A DNA stretch of 27,294 bases, from contig CAMOXW010000120.1 of assembly GCA_946629405.1 (NCBI GenBank), positions 1-27,294 on the forward strand, in the 5' to 3' direction. The stretch is from an uncultured Ruminococcus sp. GTDB lineage: Bacteria; Bacillota_A; Clostridia; Oscillospirales; Ruminococcaceae. A model generated the notes under the pieces. The model saw only the letters and a program-made list of their open reading frames with translations. It had not been told where the DNA came from and made no database searches. Made by a program: the position numbers and the translations under genes. Below, piece by piece: positions 7,811 to 15,223 of the stretch (within the stretch, counting starts at the first letter, position 1; each line of letters opens with the position of its first letter).

Positions 7811-8776
7811 TTGATTGAAGACATAGAAATAAAGTACAGCGTGGGAGCGCTGCTTTATTCGCCCGCGCTGAACGGGAGGGTAGCAGATAACATCATCAGC
7901 GGAAGGCTCGGCGAAATGTATTCTCTTGCGCTGTGCCTTGAGGACACAGTCAGTGACAGCTCGGTCGCAGCAGCCGAGGCACAGCTTTATAATACTATAA
8001 AATGTATATATCAGGCAGCGGATGACGCCTCTGTGTTCATCCCGAAAATATTTGTAAGGGTCCGCGAGCCGGGGCAGATGAAAAGGCTCTGGAAGTCGCT
8101 GAGACCGTTTGAGGACATAATAACGGGGTTTATTGCGCCGAAGTATTCGCTTGACGTCGCAGTCCGGTACAACGAGGAGATCTGCGGGATAAACGGCAGC
8201 TCCGGGAAGAAGCTCTGGATGATGCCGATCCTTGAGAGCCGTGATATCATCGAGCCCGCCACAAGACATGAGGTACTCGGAGGGATACGCGGGCAGATAA
8301 ACTCTGTGGGGGAGTATATCCTTAACGTCAGGGTCGGCGGGAACGATTTTTCCAATCATTTTGCCGCAAGGAGGCACTGTGACGAGACTATCTATGATAT
8401 TTTGCCTATCGCGCAGCTTTTTGGCGATATACTTACATATTTCTCAATGGACTATGTGGTCTCAGGACCGGTCTGGGAATATTTTTCGGGCGAAAATGAT
8501 GAGTGGAAGACAGGCCTGAGGAGGGAGCTGGAGCTTGACAGGCTGAACGGTTTCGTCGGAAAAACTGTTATCCACCCGAATCAGATACCGGTGGTCAATG
8601 AGATGCTCAGGGTAACTCGCAAGGACTTCGAGGATGCCAAAACCATCCTCAGTTGGGACAGCAGCGGCCTGCAGGTCGGGAAAAGCATTGGCGGAGAGCG
8701 AATGAACGAGGTAAGAACACATTCCCGCTGGGCGCAGAAGATAATGCTGCTTGCCGGAATCTACGGCGTAGACTGA
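7811..8776 (+). CDS. CitE/HpcH-like TIM-barrel C-C bond lyase of Ter loci
   Basis: 321 residues from TTG 7811, with AGGAG 9 nt upstream; no ATG fits. The C-terminal motif GKTVIHPNQIPVVNEML followed by FEDAKTIL is characteristic of the citrate lyase beta / HpcH-HpaI aldolase superfamily, and MMPILESRDII in the middle carries the family glutamate. Ter operons often encode such a 'C-C bond lyase of the TIM-barrel fold', predicted to take part in making a small molecule; that fits the position directly after terD. The usual companions of that module (phosphoribosyltransferase, ATP-grasp and HAD proteins) are not in the window. Substrate unknown; a citrate lyase subunit is unlikely because no CitD or CitF is nearby. 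Confidence 0.8.
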   Translation: MIEDIEIKYSVGALLYSPALNGRVADNIISGRLGEMYSLALCLEDTVSDSSVAAAEAQLYNTIKCIYQAADDASVFIPKIFVRVREPGQMKRLWKSLRPFEDIITGFIAPKYSLDVAVRYNEEICGINGSSGKKLWMMPILESRDIIEPATRHEVLGGIRGQINSVGEYILNVRVGGNDFSNHFAARRHCDETIYDILPIAQLFGDILTYFSMDYVVSGPVWEYFSGENDEWKTGLRRELELDRLNGFVGKTVIHPNQIPVVNEMLRVTRKDFEDAKTILSWDSSGLQVGKSIGGERMNEVRTHSRWAQKIMLLAGIYGVD

Positions 8777-8784
8777 TGCACTTG

Positions 8785-8812
8785 AAACACCAACTGACAT
8801 ATCTGGTGTTTT
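8785..8812 (+). terminator. Weak hairpin before the MATE gene
   Basis: AAACACCA (8785-8792) pairs with TGGTGTTT (8804-8811) around an 11-nt loop, in the short gap between the lyase and MATE genes. The U-run is only four nt and the GGAGG of the MATE gene follows at once, so it is at best a leaky terminator. Confidence 0.4.
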
Positions 8813-8824
8813 GTGGAGGAAAAT

Positions 8825-10165
8825 ATGGAGAACAACGACTTTACAAGCGGAGCGATACTGCCGAAGCTTCTGAGATTCATGCTTCCGGTGCTGTTTGCGA
8901 TGTTTCTTCAGTCGCTTTACGGGGCGGTCGATCTGCTTGTCGTGGGGAGATTCAGCGACAATGCGGCGGTATCAGCTGTATCGACGGGCTCGCAGATAGT
9001 AATGACGCTGACAAATATACTGGTCAGCTTTTCAATGGGCATAACGGTAGCTGTCGGGCAGAAAATAGGGCAGAAGCGTCCCGGAGACGCGGCTCAGACG
9101 ATAGGCACCGGGCTTGTTATCTTTGCAGCGGCAGGGCTTGTGCTTACAATTATCAGCGTGCTTGGCGCGGAGCTGCTTGCGAAGATAATGAACGCGCCGG
9201 ACGAAGCGTTTGACGTTACGGCGGGCTATATCCGGATATGCGGGGCAGGCTTTCTGATAATCACGGCGTATAATCTGCTCGGCAGCATCTTCCGGGGGCT
9301 GGGGGACTCAAAAACGCCGCTCATAGCGGTCGGGATAGCCTGTGTGATAAATATAATCGGGGATCTGTTCTTTGTGGCAGTGCTTCATCTCGGGGCGAAC
9401 GGAGCTGCGCTCGCAACAGTGCTTGCACAGCTCATCAGCGTACTCATCTCGCTGTTTCTCATAAGGAGGACGAAACTTCCGTTTGAGTTCCGCAGGTCGC
9501 ATATAAGGATCAACAGGACGAGTGCAAGGGCAATATTCCGTATCGGGATGCCGATAGCTCTGCAGGATCTTCTTGTAGGGGTTTCCTTCCTTGTGATGCT
9601 TGCTATCGTCAACAACATCGGACTTACCGCCTCGGCAGGGGTAGGGGTCGCGGAAAAGGTCTGCGCGTTCATAATGCTTGTTCCGGCGGCGTTCATGCAG
9701 TCCATGTCGGCGTTTGTGGCGCAGAATCACGGAGCAGGCAAACCTGACCGTGCAAAGCAGGCACTTAAAACAGGCATAGCCGTATCGTTTGTATTCGGCT
9801 TCATAATGTTTGTGGTGACATTCTTCCGTGGTGATCTTCTTGCAGGGATATTCTCCGGTGACAGCGAAGCCGTATCTGATGCGTGGGACTATCTGAAAGC
9901 ATACGCGATAGACTGTCTTCTGACCTGTTTCCTTTTCTGCTTTATTGGTTACTATAACGGGATACAGAAGACGACATTCGTTATGATACAGGGCATCTGC
10001 GGAGCGTTTCTTGTGAGGATACCGGTCGCATTTGTCATGGAGCATTTTGGCGGCGGATCGCTGTTTCTTATCGGACTTGCCACGCCATGTTCTACGGTAT
10101 TGCAGATAATCATGTGCTTTGCGGTGTATGCCTGCATCAGAAAAGAAGAAATGAAAACAGCATAA
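8825..10165 (+). CDS. MATE-family multidrug/metabolite exporter
   Basis: 446 residues from ATG 8825 (MENNDFTSGAILPKLLRFML), preferred over GTG 8813 because GGAGG at 8815-8819 lies between them. About 12 hydrophobic segments run through the protein, and early motifs such as LYGAVDLLVVGRFSDNAAVSAVS and IFRGLGDSKTPL are typical of NorM/DinF-type MATE proteins, which export organic cations or metabolites by sodium or proton antiport at the membrane. It follows the lyase gene with a 48-nt gap and lies just upstream of operon A. It could export the product of the lux/transketolase locus, but it is not in the same transcription unit, so this is only a guess. No clear terminator was found after it. 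Confidence 0.93.
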   Translation: MENNDFTSGAILPKLLRFMLPVLFAMFLQSLYGAVDLLVVGRFSDNAAVSAVSTGSQIVMTLTNILVSFSMGITVAVGQKIGQKRPGDAAQTIGTGLVIFAAAGLVLTIISVLGAELLAKIMNAPDEAFDVTAGYIRICGAGFLIITAYNLLGSIFRGLGDSKTPLIAVGIACVINIIGDLFFVAVLHLGANGAALATVLAQLISVLISLFLIRRTKLPFEFRRSHIRINRTSARAIFRIGMPIALQDLLVGVSFLVMLAIVNNIGLTASAGVGVAEKVCAFIMLVPAAFMQSMSAFVAQNHGAGKPDRAKQALKTGIAVSFVFGFIMFVVTFFRGDLLAGIFSGDSEAVSDAWDYLKAYAIDCLLTCFLFCFIGYYNGIQKTTFVMIQGICGAFLVRIPVAFVMEHFGGGSLFLIGLATPCSTVLQIIMCFAVYACIRKEEMKTA

Positions 10166-10272
10166 AAGGCATTATTCAGCCCTGTCCTCTCTGGCTGTCA
10201 GGGAAGGCGGGGCTTATTGTACTTCTTTGACATTAATTGTGGAAGTGTTGGTGTGCTGGTGCTTTGAAACTG

Positions 10273-10301
10273 TTGACATTTTGAACAATTTTTGGTATAA
10301 T
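10273..10301 (+). promoter_or_regulatory. Perfect sigma-A promoter of operon A
   Basis: TTGACA (10273-10278), 17-nt spacer, TATAAT (10296-10301), plus a TGG extended -10. Predicted start near 10308 gives a leader of about 100 nt that carries the CAATTGTCA repeats and a palindrome before the SDR gene. Confidence 0.9.
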
Positions 10302-10320
10302 ATAATGTATACTTTATATT

Positions 10321-10360
10321 CAATTGTCACCTGAATTCAGGGGAAACAATGCAATTGTCA
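10321..10360 (+). repeat. CAATTGTCA direct repeats flanking a palindrome in the operon A leader
   Basis: CAATTGTCA occurs at 10321-10329 and again at 10352-10360, with the perfect 12-nt palindrome CCTGAATTCAGG (10330-10341) between. The same 9-mer overlaps the -35 box of operon B (18932-18940), again next to a similar palindrome. Position just downstream of the start site suits a repressor site; this is inference. Confidence 0.55.
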
Positions 10361-10406
10361 TCATTTATTGGATTTTGCAGATCACTGTCTGGATAGGAGA
10401 ATAGTA

Positions 10407-11144
10407 ATGCTGAGAGGGAAAAATGCTGTTATAACCGGTTCAAACCGCGGCATTGGCCGTGCTGCGGTGGAACGTTTTGCTGAGAACGGCGCTGACATCT
10501 GGGCTTGTGCAAGGCGTTACAGCGAAGAATTTGCTAAGGATATGGCTGATACTGCTGAAAGGTACGGTGTCCGCATAAAGCCTGTTTATTTTGATCTTTC
10601 TGACAGCGCTGAGATCGACAGAGGCATGAGGGAGATATTCAGCGATAAAAAGCCTGTTGATATTCTTCTGAATAATGCGGGAATTGCTCATGGTGCGCTG
10701 TTTATGATGACCTCCATGGAAACATTAAGACAGGTCTACGAAGTGAACGTGTTCGCTCAGGTTCAGATAATGCAGCTGTGTGCAAGGAAAATGATCCGGC
10801 AGAAAAGCGGCTGTATCATAAATATGTGCTCTGTAGGAGGAATAAATACCGATCCGGGTTATCTTGCATACGGATCAAGCAAAGCTGCCCTTGCATGGAT
10901 AACAAAGTCAGTTTCACGAGAGCTTGGAAGGTATAATATCAGGGTAAACGGTATTGCTCCCGGGCTGATTGATACAGATATGGGAATGTACAAGTCTCCG
11001 GAGGAGCGTGATAAAGTCAGGCAGAAAATGAGCCTGGACAGAACAGGCAAGCCGGAAGAAGTCGCTGATGCGGCAGTTTATATCGCATCTGAAAAGGCAT
11101 CATATATGACAGGACATATACTTGTTCTGGATGGAGGCAGATAA
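10407..11144 (+). CDS. Short-chain dehydrogenase/reductase (FabG-like), copy 1
   Basis: 245 residues from ATG 10407, which has AGGAG 7 nt upstream; a TTG at 10368 lacks one. Classical SDR signature: TGSNRGIG (10-17) for NAD(P)H, NNAG (89-92), catalytic Ser142, Tyr155 and Lys159 in YGSSK. It ends LVLDGG as FabG-like reductases do. It should reduce a keto group, or oxidise an alcohol, on an acyl chain or sugar-like substrate. First gene of operon A; its TAA touches the ATG of the transketolase N gene, so the two are translationally coupled. A paralogue with the same neighbours lies at 18126-18872. A plausible role is to reduce the hydroxyketone made by the transketolase pair. Confidence 0.9.
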   Translation: MLRGKNAVITGSNRGIGRAAVERFAENGADIWACARRYSEEFAKDMADTAERYGVRIKPVYFDLSDSAEIDRGMREIFSDKKPVDILLNNAGIAHGALFMMTSMETLRQVYEVNVFAQVQIMQLCARKMIRQKSGCIINMCSVGGINTDPGYLAYGSSKAALAWITKSVSRELGRYNIRVNGIAPGLIDTDMGMYKSPEERDKVRQKMSLDRTGKPEEVADAAVYIASEKASYMTGHILVLDGGR

Positions 11145-11972
11145 ATGAATAATTATGATCCTGAAAATCTGAGAGCAATGGCGAAGCGTATGAAGCTTGC
11201 CGCTCTTGAAATGGTAAAGGCTGCCGGACCGAAAGGCGCTCATGTTGGCGGAGGTTTTTCATGTATGGAGATCATGGCAGTTCTGTACGGTGCGGTGCTG
11301 CGTATCTCGCCGGAATTTCCTCTGGCTCCTGAACGGGACAGGCTGCTCATCAGTAAGAATCACTGCACTCTGGCGCATTTCCCGGCACTTGCAGAAGCGG
11401 GTTTTATAGGCCGTGACGAGATCTGCACCTATGCTGTTGACGGAAGCCGTCTGATGGGTTATCCCTATGCTCCTGAGATAGGAATTGAGTATTCCGGGGG
11501 AAGTCTGGGCATGGCGATCTCAGTGGGTATCGGTCAGGCAATAAATGCAAGGAAAAAGGGCATTGGCAGTCATGTCTATGTCCTTATGGGGGACGGCGAG
11601 CTCAATGAGGGTTCGGTCTGGGAAGGACTGATGTCTGCTGCACATTTTGGTCTGTCAGATTTCACAGTTATCATTGACAGGAATCACCTTTGCTATGACG
11701 GGACCACAGACGAGGTCATGACTCTGGGAGATCTGAATGCTAAATTCGTGGCATTCGGTTTCAACACGGTAAACTGCAATGGCCATGATATTGATGACCT
11801 GCTCAAGGCATTCGCAAATAAGTCAGAGGACAGACCTAACGCAATAATTGCTGATACTGTAAAGGGACACGGAATCTCATTTGCTGAGAACCGGCCGGAG
11901 TGGCATCAGAGGGCAATGACTGAACAGCAGTATGAACAGGCTGTGAAGGAAATAATGGAGGCGGAGCAATGA
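11145..11972 (+). CDS. Transketolase N-terminal subunit (ThDP-binding half), copy 1
   Basis: 275 residues carrying the pyrophosphate-binding half of a split transketolase. The metal/ThDP motif GDGELNEG is at 149-156 with the distal Asn at 180, and TVKGHGISFAE lies near the C-terminus. His73 of the conserved SKGH motif is kept, but the glycine before it is Asn (SKNH), and the later DNNGLQ-type motif reads DRNHLC, so the active site has drifted from copy 2 and from housekeeping enzymes. It must pair with the C-terminal subunit next door (4-nt overlap ATGA). It likely transfers a two-carbon ketol or acyl unit to an aldehyde; the LuxC product is a candidate acceptor. Housekeeping transketolase is less likely given the operon. 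Confidence 0.9.
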   Translation: MNNYDPENLRAMAKRMKLAALEMVKAAGPKGAHVGGGFSCMEIMAVLYGAVLRISPEFPLAPERDRLLISKNHCTLAHFPALAEAGFIGRDEICTYAVDGSRLMGYPYAPEIGIEYSGGSLGMAISVGIGQAINARKKGIGSHVYVLMGDGELNEGSVWEGLMSAAHFGLSDFTVIIDRNHLCYDGTTDEVMTLGDLNAKFVAFGFNTVNCNGHDIDDLLKAFANKSEDRPNAIIADTVKGHGISFAENRPEWHQRAMTEQQYEQAVKEIMEAEQ

Positions 11973-12946
11973 AGATAACCAAGGGGATGGTGCGCTCATG
12001 GTCAAGACTGGGGCAGAGAGCGACGTTTTTTGCAATGGCAATGCCTGAGATAGCTGCGGAAAAAGAGGATGTTTACGTTCTGACAGCGGATCTTGCTCAG
12101 CTTTCAAATCTGAACAAATTTGCCTCGCTTTATCCTGACAGGTTTATCAACGTGGGTATAGCGGAGCAGAATATGGTGGGGATAGCTTCAGGTCTTGCTA
12201 TGGAGGGGAATTGTGTATTTGCAACAACATATTCATCGTTCATAGCAGTCCGCTCTCTTGAAAGTGTAAGGCAGCATATTTCTCATCTCAGGCTGAATGT
12301 CAAGCTGATAGGAACAGCAGCCGGCGTTGCAGCAGCACGTTCCGGCGTAGCTCACTGGGCAACTGAAGATGTGGCGTTTATGCGTTCGCTTCCCGGAATG
12401 AGGGTCATCTGCCCTTCTGACAGCAATCAGGCTTATCAGGCGGCTCATTACGCCGCCTCAACAGCACAGCCGATGTATATAAGGCTTAGCGGCACACCTG
12501 ATTGTCCGATAATTTATGACGAGAATTATGTTTTCGATCCCGACAGGATCAGCATTCTCAGGGAGGGGAGCGATGCGGCACTGCTTGCTTCGGGACTGGT
12601 GGTCCATGAGGCTGTGGAAGCTGCAAAAATTCTTGAAGGAAAGGGAATATCCTGTACTGTTGCTGATGTTCATACTATCAAGCCGCTGGATACCGTGACA
12701 CTTGGCAGGCTCATGAGTTCCCACAGGCTTATCGCAACAGCTGAGGAGCACAATATTATCGGCGGGCTGGGAAGTGCGGTCGCGGAGTTTAAAGCAGGCT
12801 TGTCAGGTTCACCGCGGCAGATATTTATAGGCATGAACGACAGCTTTGACGTGACAGCCGGCTCGCAGAGATATATCTGGGAACAGTTTGGCATTACGGC
12901 AGAAAAAATTGCGGAACGCATTGAGAAAGAATTTGATAAACGATGA
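11969..12946 (+). CDS. Transketolase C-terminal subunit, copy 1
   Basis: 325 residues containing the pyrimidine-binding domain and C-terminal domain of a split transketolase/DXS-like enzyme. GIAEQNM holds Glu66, the residue that activates thiamine diphosphate. SGVAHWATEDVAFMRSLPG matches the conserved His-containing loop, and the C-terminal third has AEEHNIIGGLG. The start overlaps the end of the N subunit by 4 nt and the end overlaps the LuxE start by 4 nt, so the three proteins are probably made in matched amounts. A paralogous pair lies at 16309-18104. Function with the N subunit: carbon-carbon bond formation; donor unknown (a ketose phosphate, hydroxypyruvate or pyruvate are possible). 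Confidence 0.9.
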   Translation: MKITKGMVRSWSRLGQRATFFAMAMPEIAAEKEDVYVLTADLAQLSNLNKFASLYPDRFINVGIAEQNMVGIASGLAMEGNCVFATTYSSFIAVRSLESVRQHISHLRLNVKLIGTAAGVAAARSGVAHWATEDVAFMRSLPGMRVICPSDSNQAYQAAHYAASTAQPMYIRLSGTPDCPIIYDENYVFDPDRISILREGSDAALLASGLVVHEAVEAAKILEGKGISCTVADVHTIKPLDTVTLGRLMSSHRLIATAEEHNIIGGLGSAVAEFKAGLSGSPRQIFIGMNDSFDVTAGSQRYIWEQFGITAEKIAERIEKEFDKR

Positions 12947-14022
12947 TAGAGGATTTTTATGTTTATTCGCCTTATGAGCTTGATTCTGCGGAAAAGAGCC
13001 GGCTGCTCACCGGCGAGCTGAAAAGACTGACAGCTTTCCACAGGGAGCATTGCTGTGAATATGCTGGTTTTCTCAGAACCGTAGGCTATAACGAGGAGAA
13101 TGTCCGGGAGGCATCAGATATTCCGTTTTTCCCGGTAAGAATGTTCAAGGAGTTTGACCTTCTGAGCATTGACAGGAGAGAGGTCTTCAAGACACTCACT
13201 TCGTCCGGCACTACCGGTCAGAGCGTTTCAAAAATATTTCTTGATCGTGATACCGCCCTGGCGCAGCAGAAGGTCATGGCGCGCATACTCAGTGATTTCT
13301 GGGGGAAGAAGCGTATGCCGCTGCTGGTCATAGACACTCCGGCGGTATTGAAGGATCGTAAAATGTTCACTGCAAGAGGTGCGGCTGTGCTCGGACTCAG
13401 CGTTATTGCGCGGGATACAGTCTATGTGCTGAACGATGATATGACCCTGAATACTGAAAAACTGGAGGGATTCCTTGAAAAATACGGCAGCCAGCCCTTC
13501 ACAGTGTTCGGGTTTACATTTATGGTATGGCAGCATTTTTACAAGGAACTGCTCAGAACTGATAAGAGATATGATCTTTCGCAGGCTTTTCTGATGACCG
13601 GCGGAGGCTGGAAAAAGCTGGTAGATTCCGCGGTCTCACATAGTGAATTCAAGCGGTGTATAACTGAAACTGCCGGTATTACGCATTTTCTCGATCATTA
13701 TGGAATGGCGGAGCAGACGGGCTGTATTTATGCGGAATGTGAGTGCGGACATCTTCATGCCAGCATCTATTCAGATGTGTTTATTCGTGATCCTGAGGAC
13801 TTTTCGCTGTGTCCTGATGGTAAAAAGGGCATAATACAGGTCGTATCAGTGCTGCCCGGATCATATCCGGGACATTCTCTCCTTACCGAAGACGAGGGAG
13901 TGATCCTTGGTGAGGACGATTGTCCCTGCGGAAGAAAGGGCAAGTATATCGGGATATACGGCAGGATGAAAAGTGCAGAGATCAGGGGGTGCAGTGATAC
14001 TTATGCAGATAGATTCAGGTAA
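12943..14022 (+). CDS. LuxE-family acyl-protein synthetase, copy 1
   Basis: 359 residues. LuxE proteins activate a carboxylic acid with ATP to acyl-AMP and pass the acyl group to the LuxC reductase. The nucleotide-binding SSGTTGQ is at 87-93; further on are HYGMAEQTGCIY, a CECGHLH cluster and DDCPCGRKGKY, whose Cys and His could hold a metal. The same set is present in the copy at 22025-23113. Its start overlaps the transketolase gene by 4 nt, and its last 20 nt overlap the LuxC gene. No luciferase luxAB genes exist nearby, so this is a biosynthetic reductase system rather than light production. The acid it activates is not known; fatty acid is the family default. Confidence 0.9.
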   Translation: MIEDFYVYSPYELDSAEKSRLLTGELKRLTAFHREHCCEYAGFLRTVGYNEENVREASDIPFFPVRMFKEFDLLSIDRREVFKTLTSSGTTGQSVSKIFLDRDTALAQQKVMARILSDFWGKKRMPLLVIDTPAVLKDRKMFTARGAAVLGLSVIARDTVYVLNDDMTLNTEKLEGFLEKYGSQPFTVFGFTFMVWQHFYKELLRTDKRYDLSQAFLMTGGGWKKLVDSAVSHSEFKRCITETAGITHFLDHYGMAEQTGCIYAECECGHLHASIYSDVFIRDPEDFSLCPDGKKGIIQVVSVLPGSYPGHSLLTEDEGVILGEDDCPCGRKGKYIGIYGRMKSAEIRGCSDTYADRFR

Positions 14023-15223
14023 GATAGAGTTTCTTGTCGGAAATAAAGAGGTGCTTGAGGATTCGGCTGAAACACCTGTGCTTCCGATGTTTTCAGAAAA
14101 AATGAAGGGTTTTCTGTCTGACCTTTCAAAGGAGCTGTTTTCGGATCCTCGTTCAAAAGGGTATAAGGACGTTCTTTCCTATGCTTACTGGATAAGGAGC
14201 TCATCACTGCATCAGGCTGAGGAGAAGCATACTGACCGTGATATGCGGCTTGGCAGAGGGCTTGCACTGCATATAGCTCCGTCCAATGTGCCGGTGAACT
14301 TTGCGGTATCCATGACTTCCTCGGCGCTTGCAGGGAATATTTCCGTTGTAAGACTGTCAAGCAAGCCATTTGTGCAGGCTGATATTATCTGCGAAGCAAT
14401 GGAGCGGCTGCTTACTTCAGCTCATTCTGAGCTAAGACCGTATTTCTGTATAATAAGATACCCCCACGATCCGGGAATAACCGGTTGGTTATCTTCAATG
14501 TGCGATATACGCATAATCTGGGGCGGCGACAGGACAATAAACGAGGTGAGGAGCGCTCCGCTCCCTGCAAGAGCGATAGAGCTGACATTTGCGGACAGGT
14601 TTTCAGCAGCGGTCATTGATTCTGAGGCGTATCTTGCACAGGACCCGCAAAAAGTTGCAGAGGGATTCTACACAGACACTTACTACACCGATCAGAATGC
14701 GTGCAGCTCGCCGCGATTTGTTGTGTGGACGGGAAATTCCGTTCCTGAGGCGAGAGCGCGTTTCTGGAAGATCCTCGGAGAGCTTGCAGACAGGAATTAT
14801 GATATGCAGCCGCTTCAGGCTGTGGATAAGCTGACAGCTATATGTGCGGCAGGAATGTCGCTTGAGGGCATCAGGCTTGTATCATCAGGCAATAAGGTAG
14901 TCCGGGCTGAGCTTGATCGTCTTACGCCGGATGTCATGAAGTTCAAGACCGGCGGAGGATTGTTCTTTGAATACACTGCGGCAGCGCTGGACGAGATCGT
15001 GCCGATACTTACAAAGCAATGCCAGACGATCTCGCTTCTTGGTATTCAGCCGGAAGCAGTCCGGGAGCTTGTTTTCAGCAGAGGTGTGCGCGGCTGTGAC
15101 AGGATAGTTCCCCTCGGGCAGACTATGGGGCTTGAATTTATCTGGGACGGTTTCAGGATGATCGATGCCATGACGAGATATGTGTATTTTGATAAAAAGG
15201 GTGAAAAATATGGATTATATTGA
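14003..15223 (+). CDS. LuxC-family acyl reductase (aldehyde-forming), copy 1
   Basis: 406 residues from ATG 14003; GTG 13994 is an alternative because AGGGGG at 13984-13989 is nearer to it. LuxC takes an acyl group on a cysteine and reduces it with NADPH to an aldehyde. The catalytic cysteine is in DQNACSSPR (Cys234), and the family motif HIAPSNVPVNFA and IIWGGD are present, as is LPARAIELTFADR. It overlaps LuxE by 20 nt, and the overlap is almost identical in nucleotide sequence to the second luxE-luxC junction. Its end overlaps the FkbM gene by 14 nt. With the transketolase pair in the same operon, its aldehyde is a good candidate acceptor for two-carbon extension. Confidence 0.9.
   Translation: MQIDSGKIEFLVGNKEVLEDSAETPVLPMFSEKMKGFLSDLSKELFSDPRSKGYKDVLSYAYWIRSSSLHQAEEKHTDRDMRLGRGLALHIAPSNVPVNFAVSMTSSALAGNISVVRLSSKPFVQADIICEAMERLLTSAHSELRPYFCIIRYPHDPGITGWLSSMCDIRIIWGGDRTINEVRSAPLPARAIELTFADRFSAAVIDSEAYLAQDPQKVAEGFYTDTYYTDQNACSSPRFVVWTGNSVPEARARFWKILGELADRNYDMQPLQAVDKLTAICAAGMSLEGIRLVSSGNKVVRAELDRLTPDVMKFKTGGGLFFEYTAAALDEIVPILTKQCQTISLLGIQPEAVRELVFSRGVRGCDRIVPLGQTMGLEFIWDGFRMIDAMTRYVYFDKKGEKYGLY

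Noticed and set aside
7643..8377. Minus-strand 244-residue frame opposite the lyase gene
   Set aside because: Antisense shadow without a promoter or family motif; the sense frame carries the CitE-like signature.
9308..10045. Minus-strand 245-residue frame opposite the MATE gene
   Set aside because: Arg/Tyr/His-rich composition typical of an antisense shadow; the MATE protein on the other strand is clear.
10166..10240. Possible terminator after the MATE gene
   Set aside because: Only a 5-bp CCCTG/CAGGG stem with a long loop and no T-run; too weak to list.
13973..14022. LuxE-LuxC fusion or frameshift
   Set aside because: The two frames overlap, but the same overlap exists in the second pair, each protein is full length, and internal starts are available, so it is normal translational coupling.
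12943..15223. Bioluminescence operon
   Set aside because: LuxE and LuxC are present, but luciferase subunits luxA and luxB and the thioesterase luxD are absent, and the neighbours are transketolase and SDR genes.
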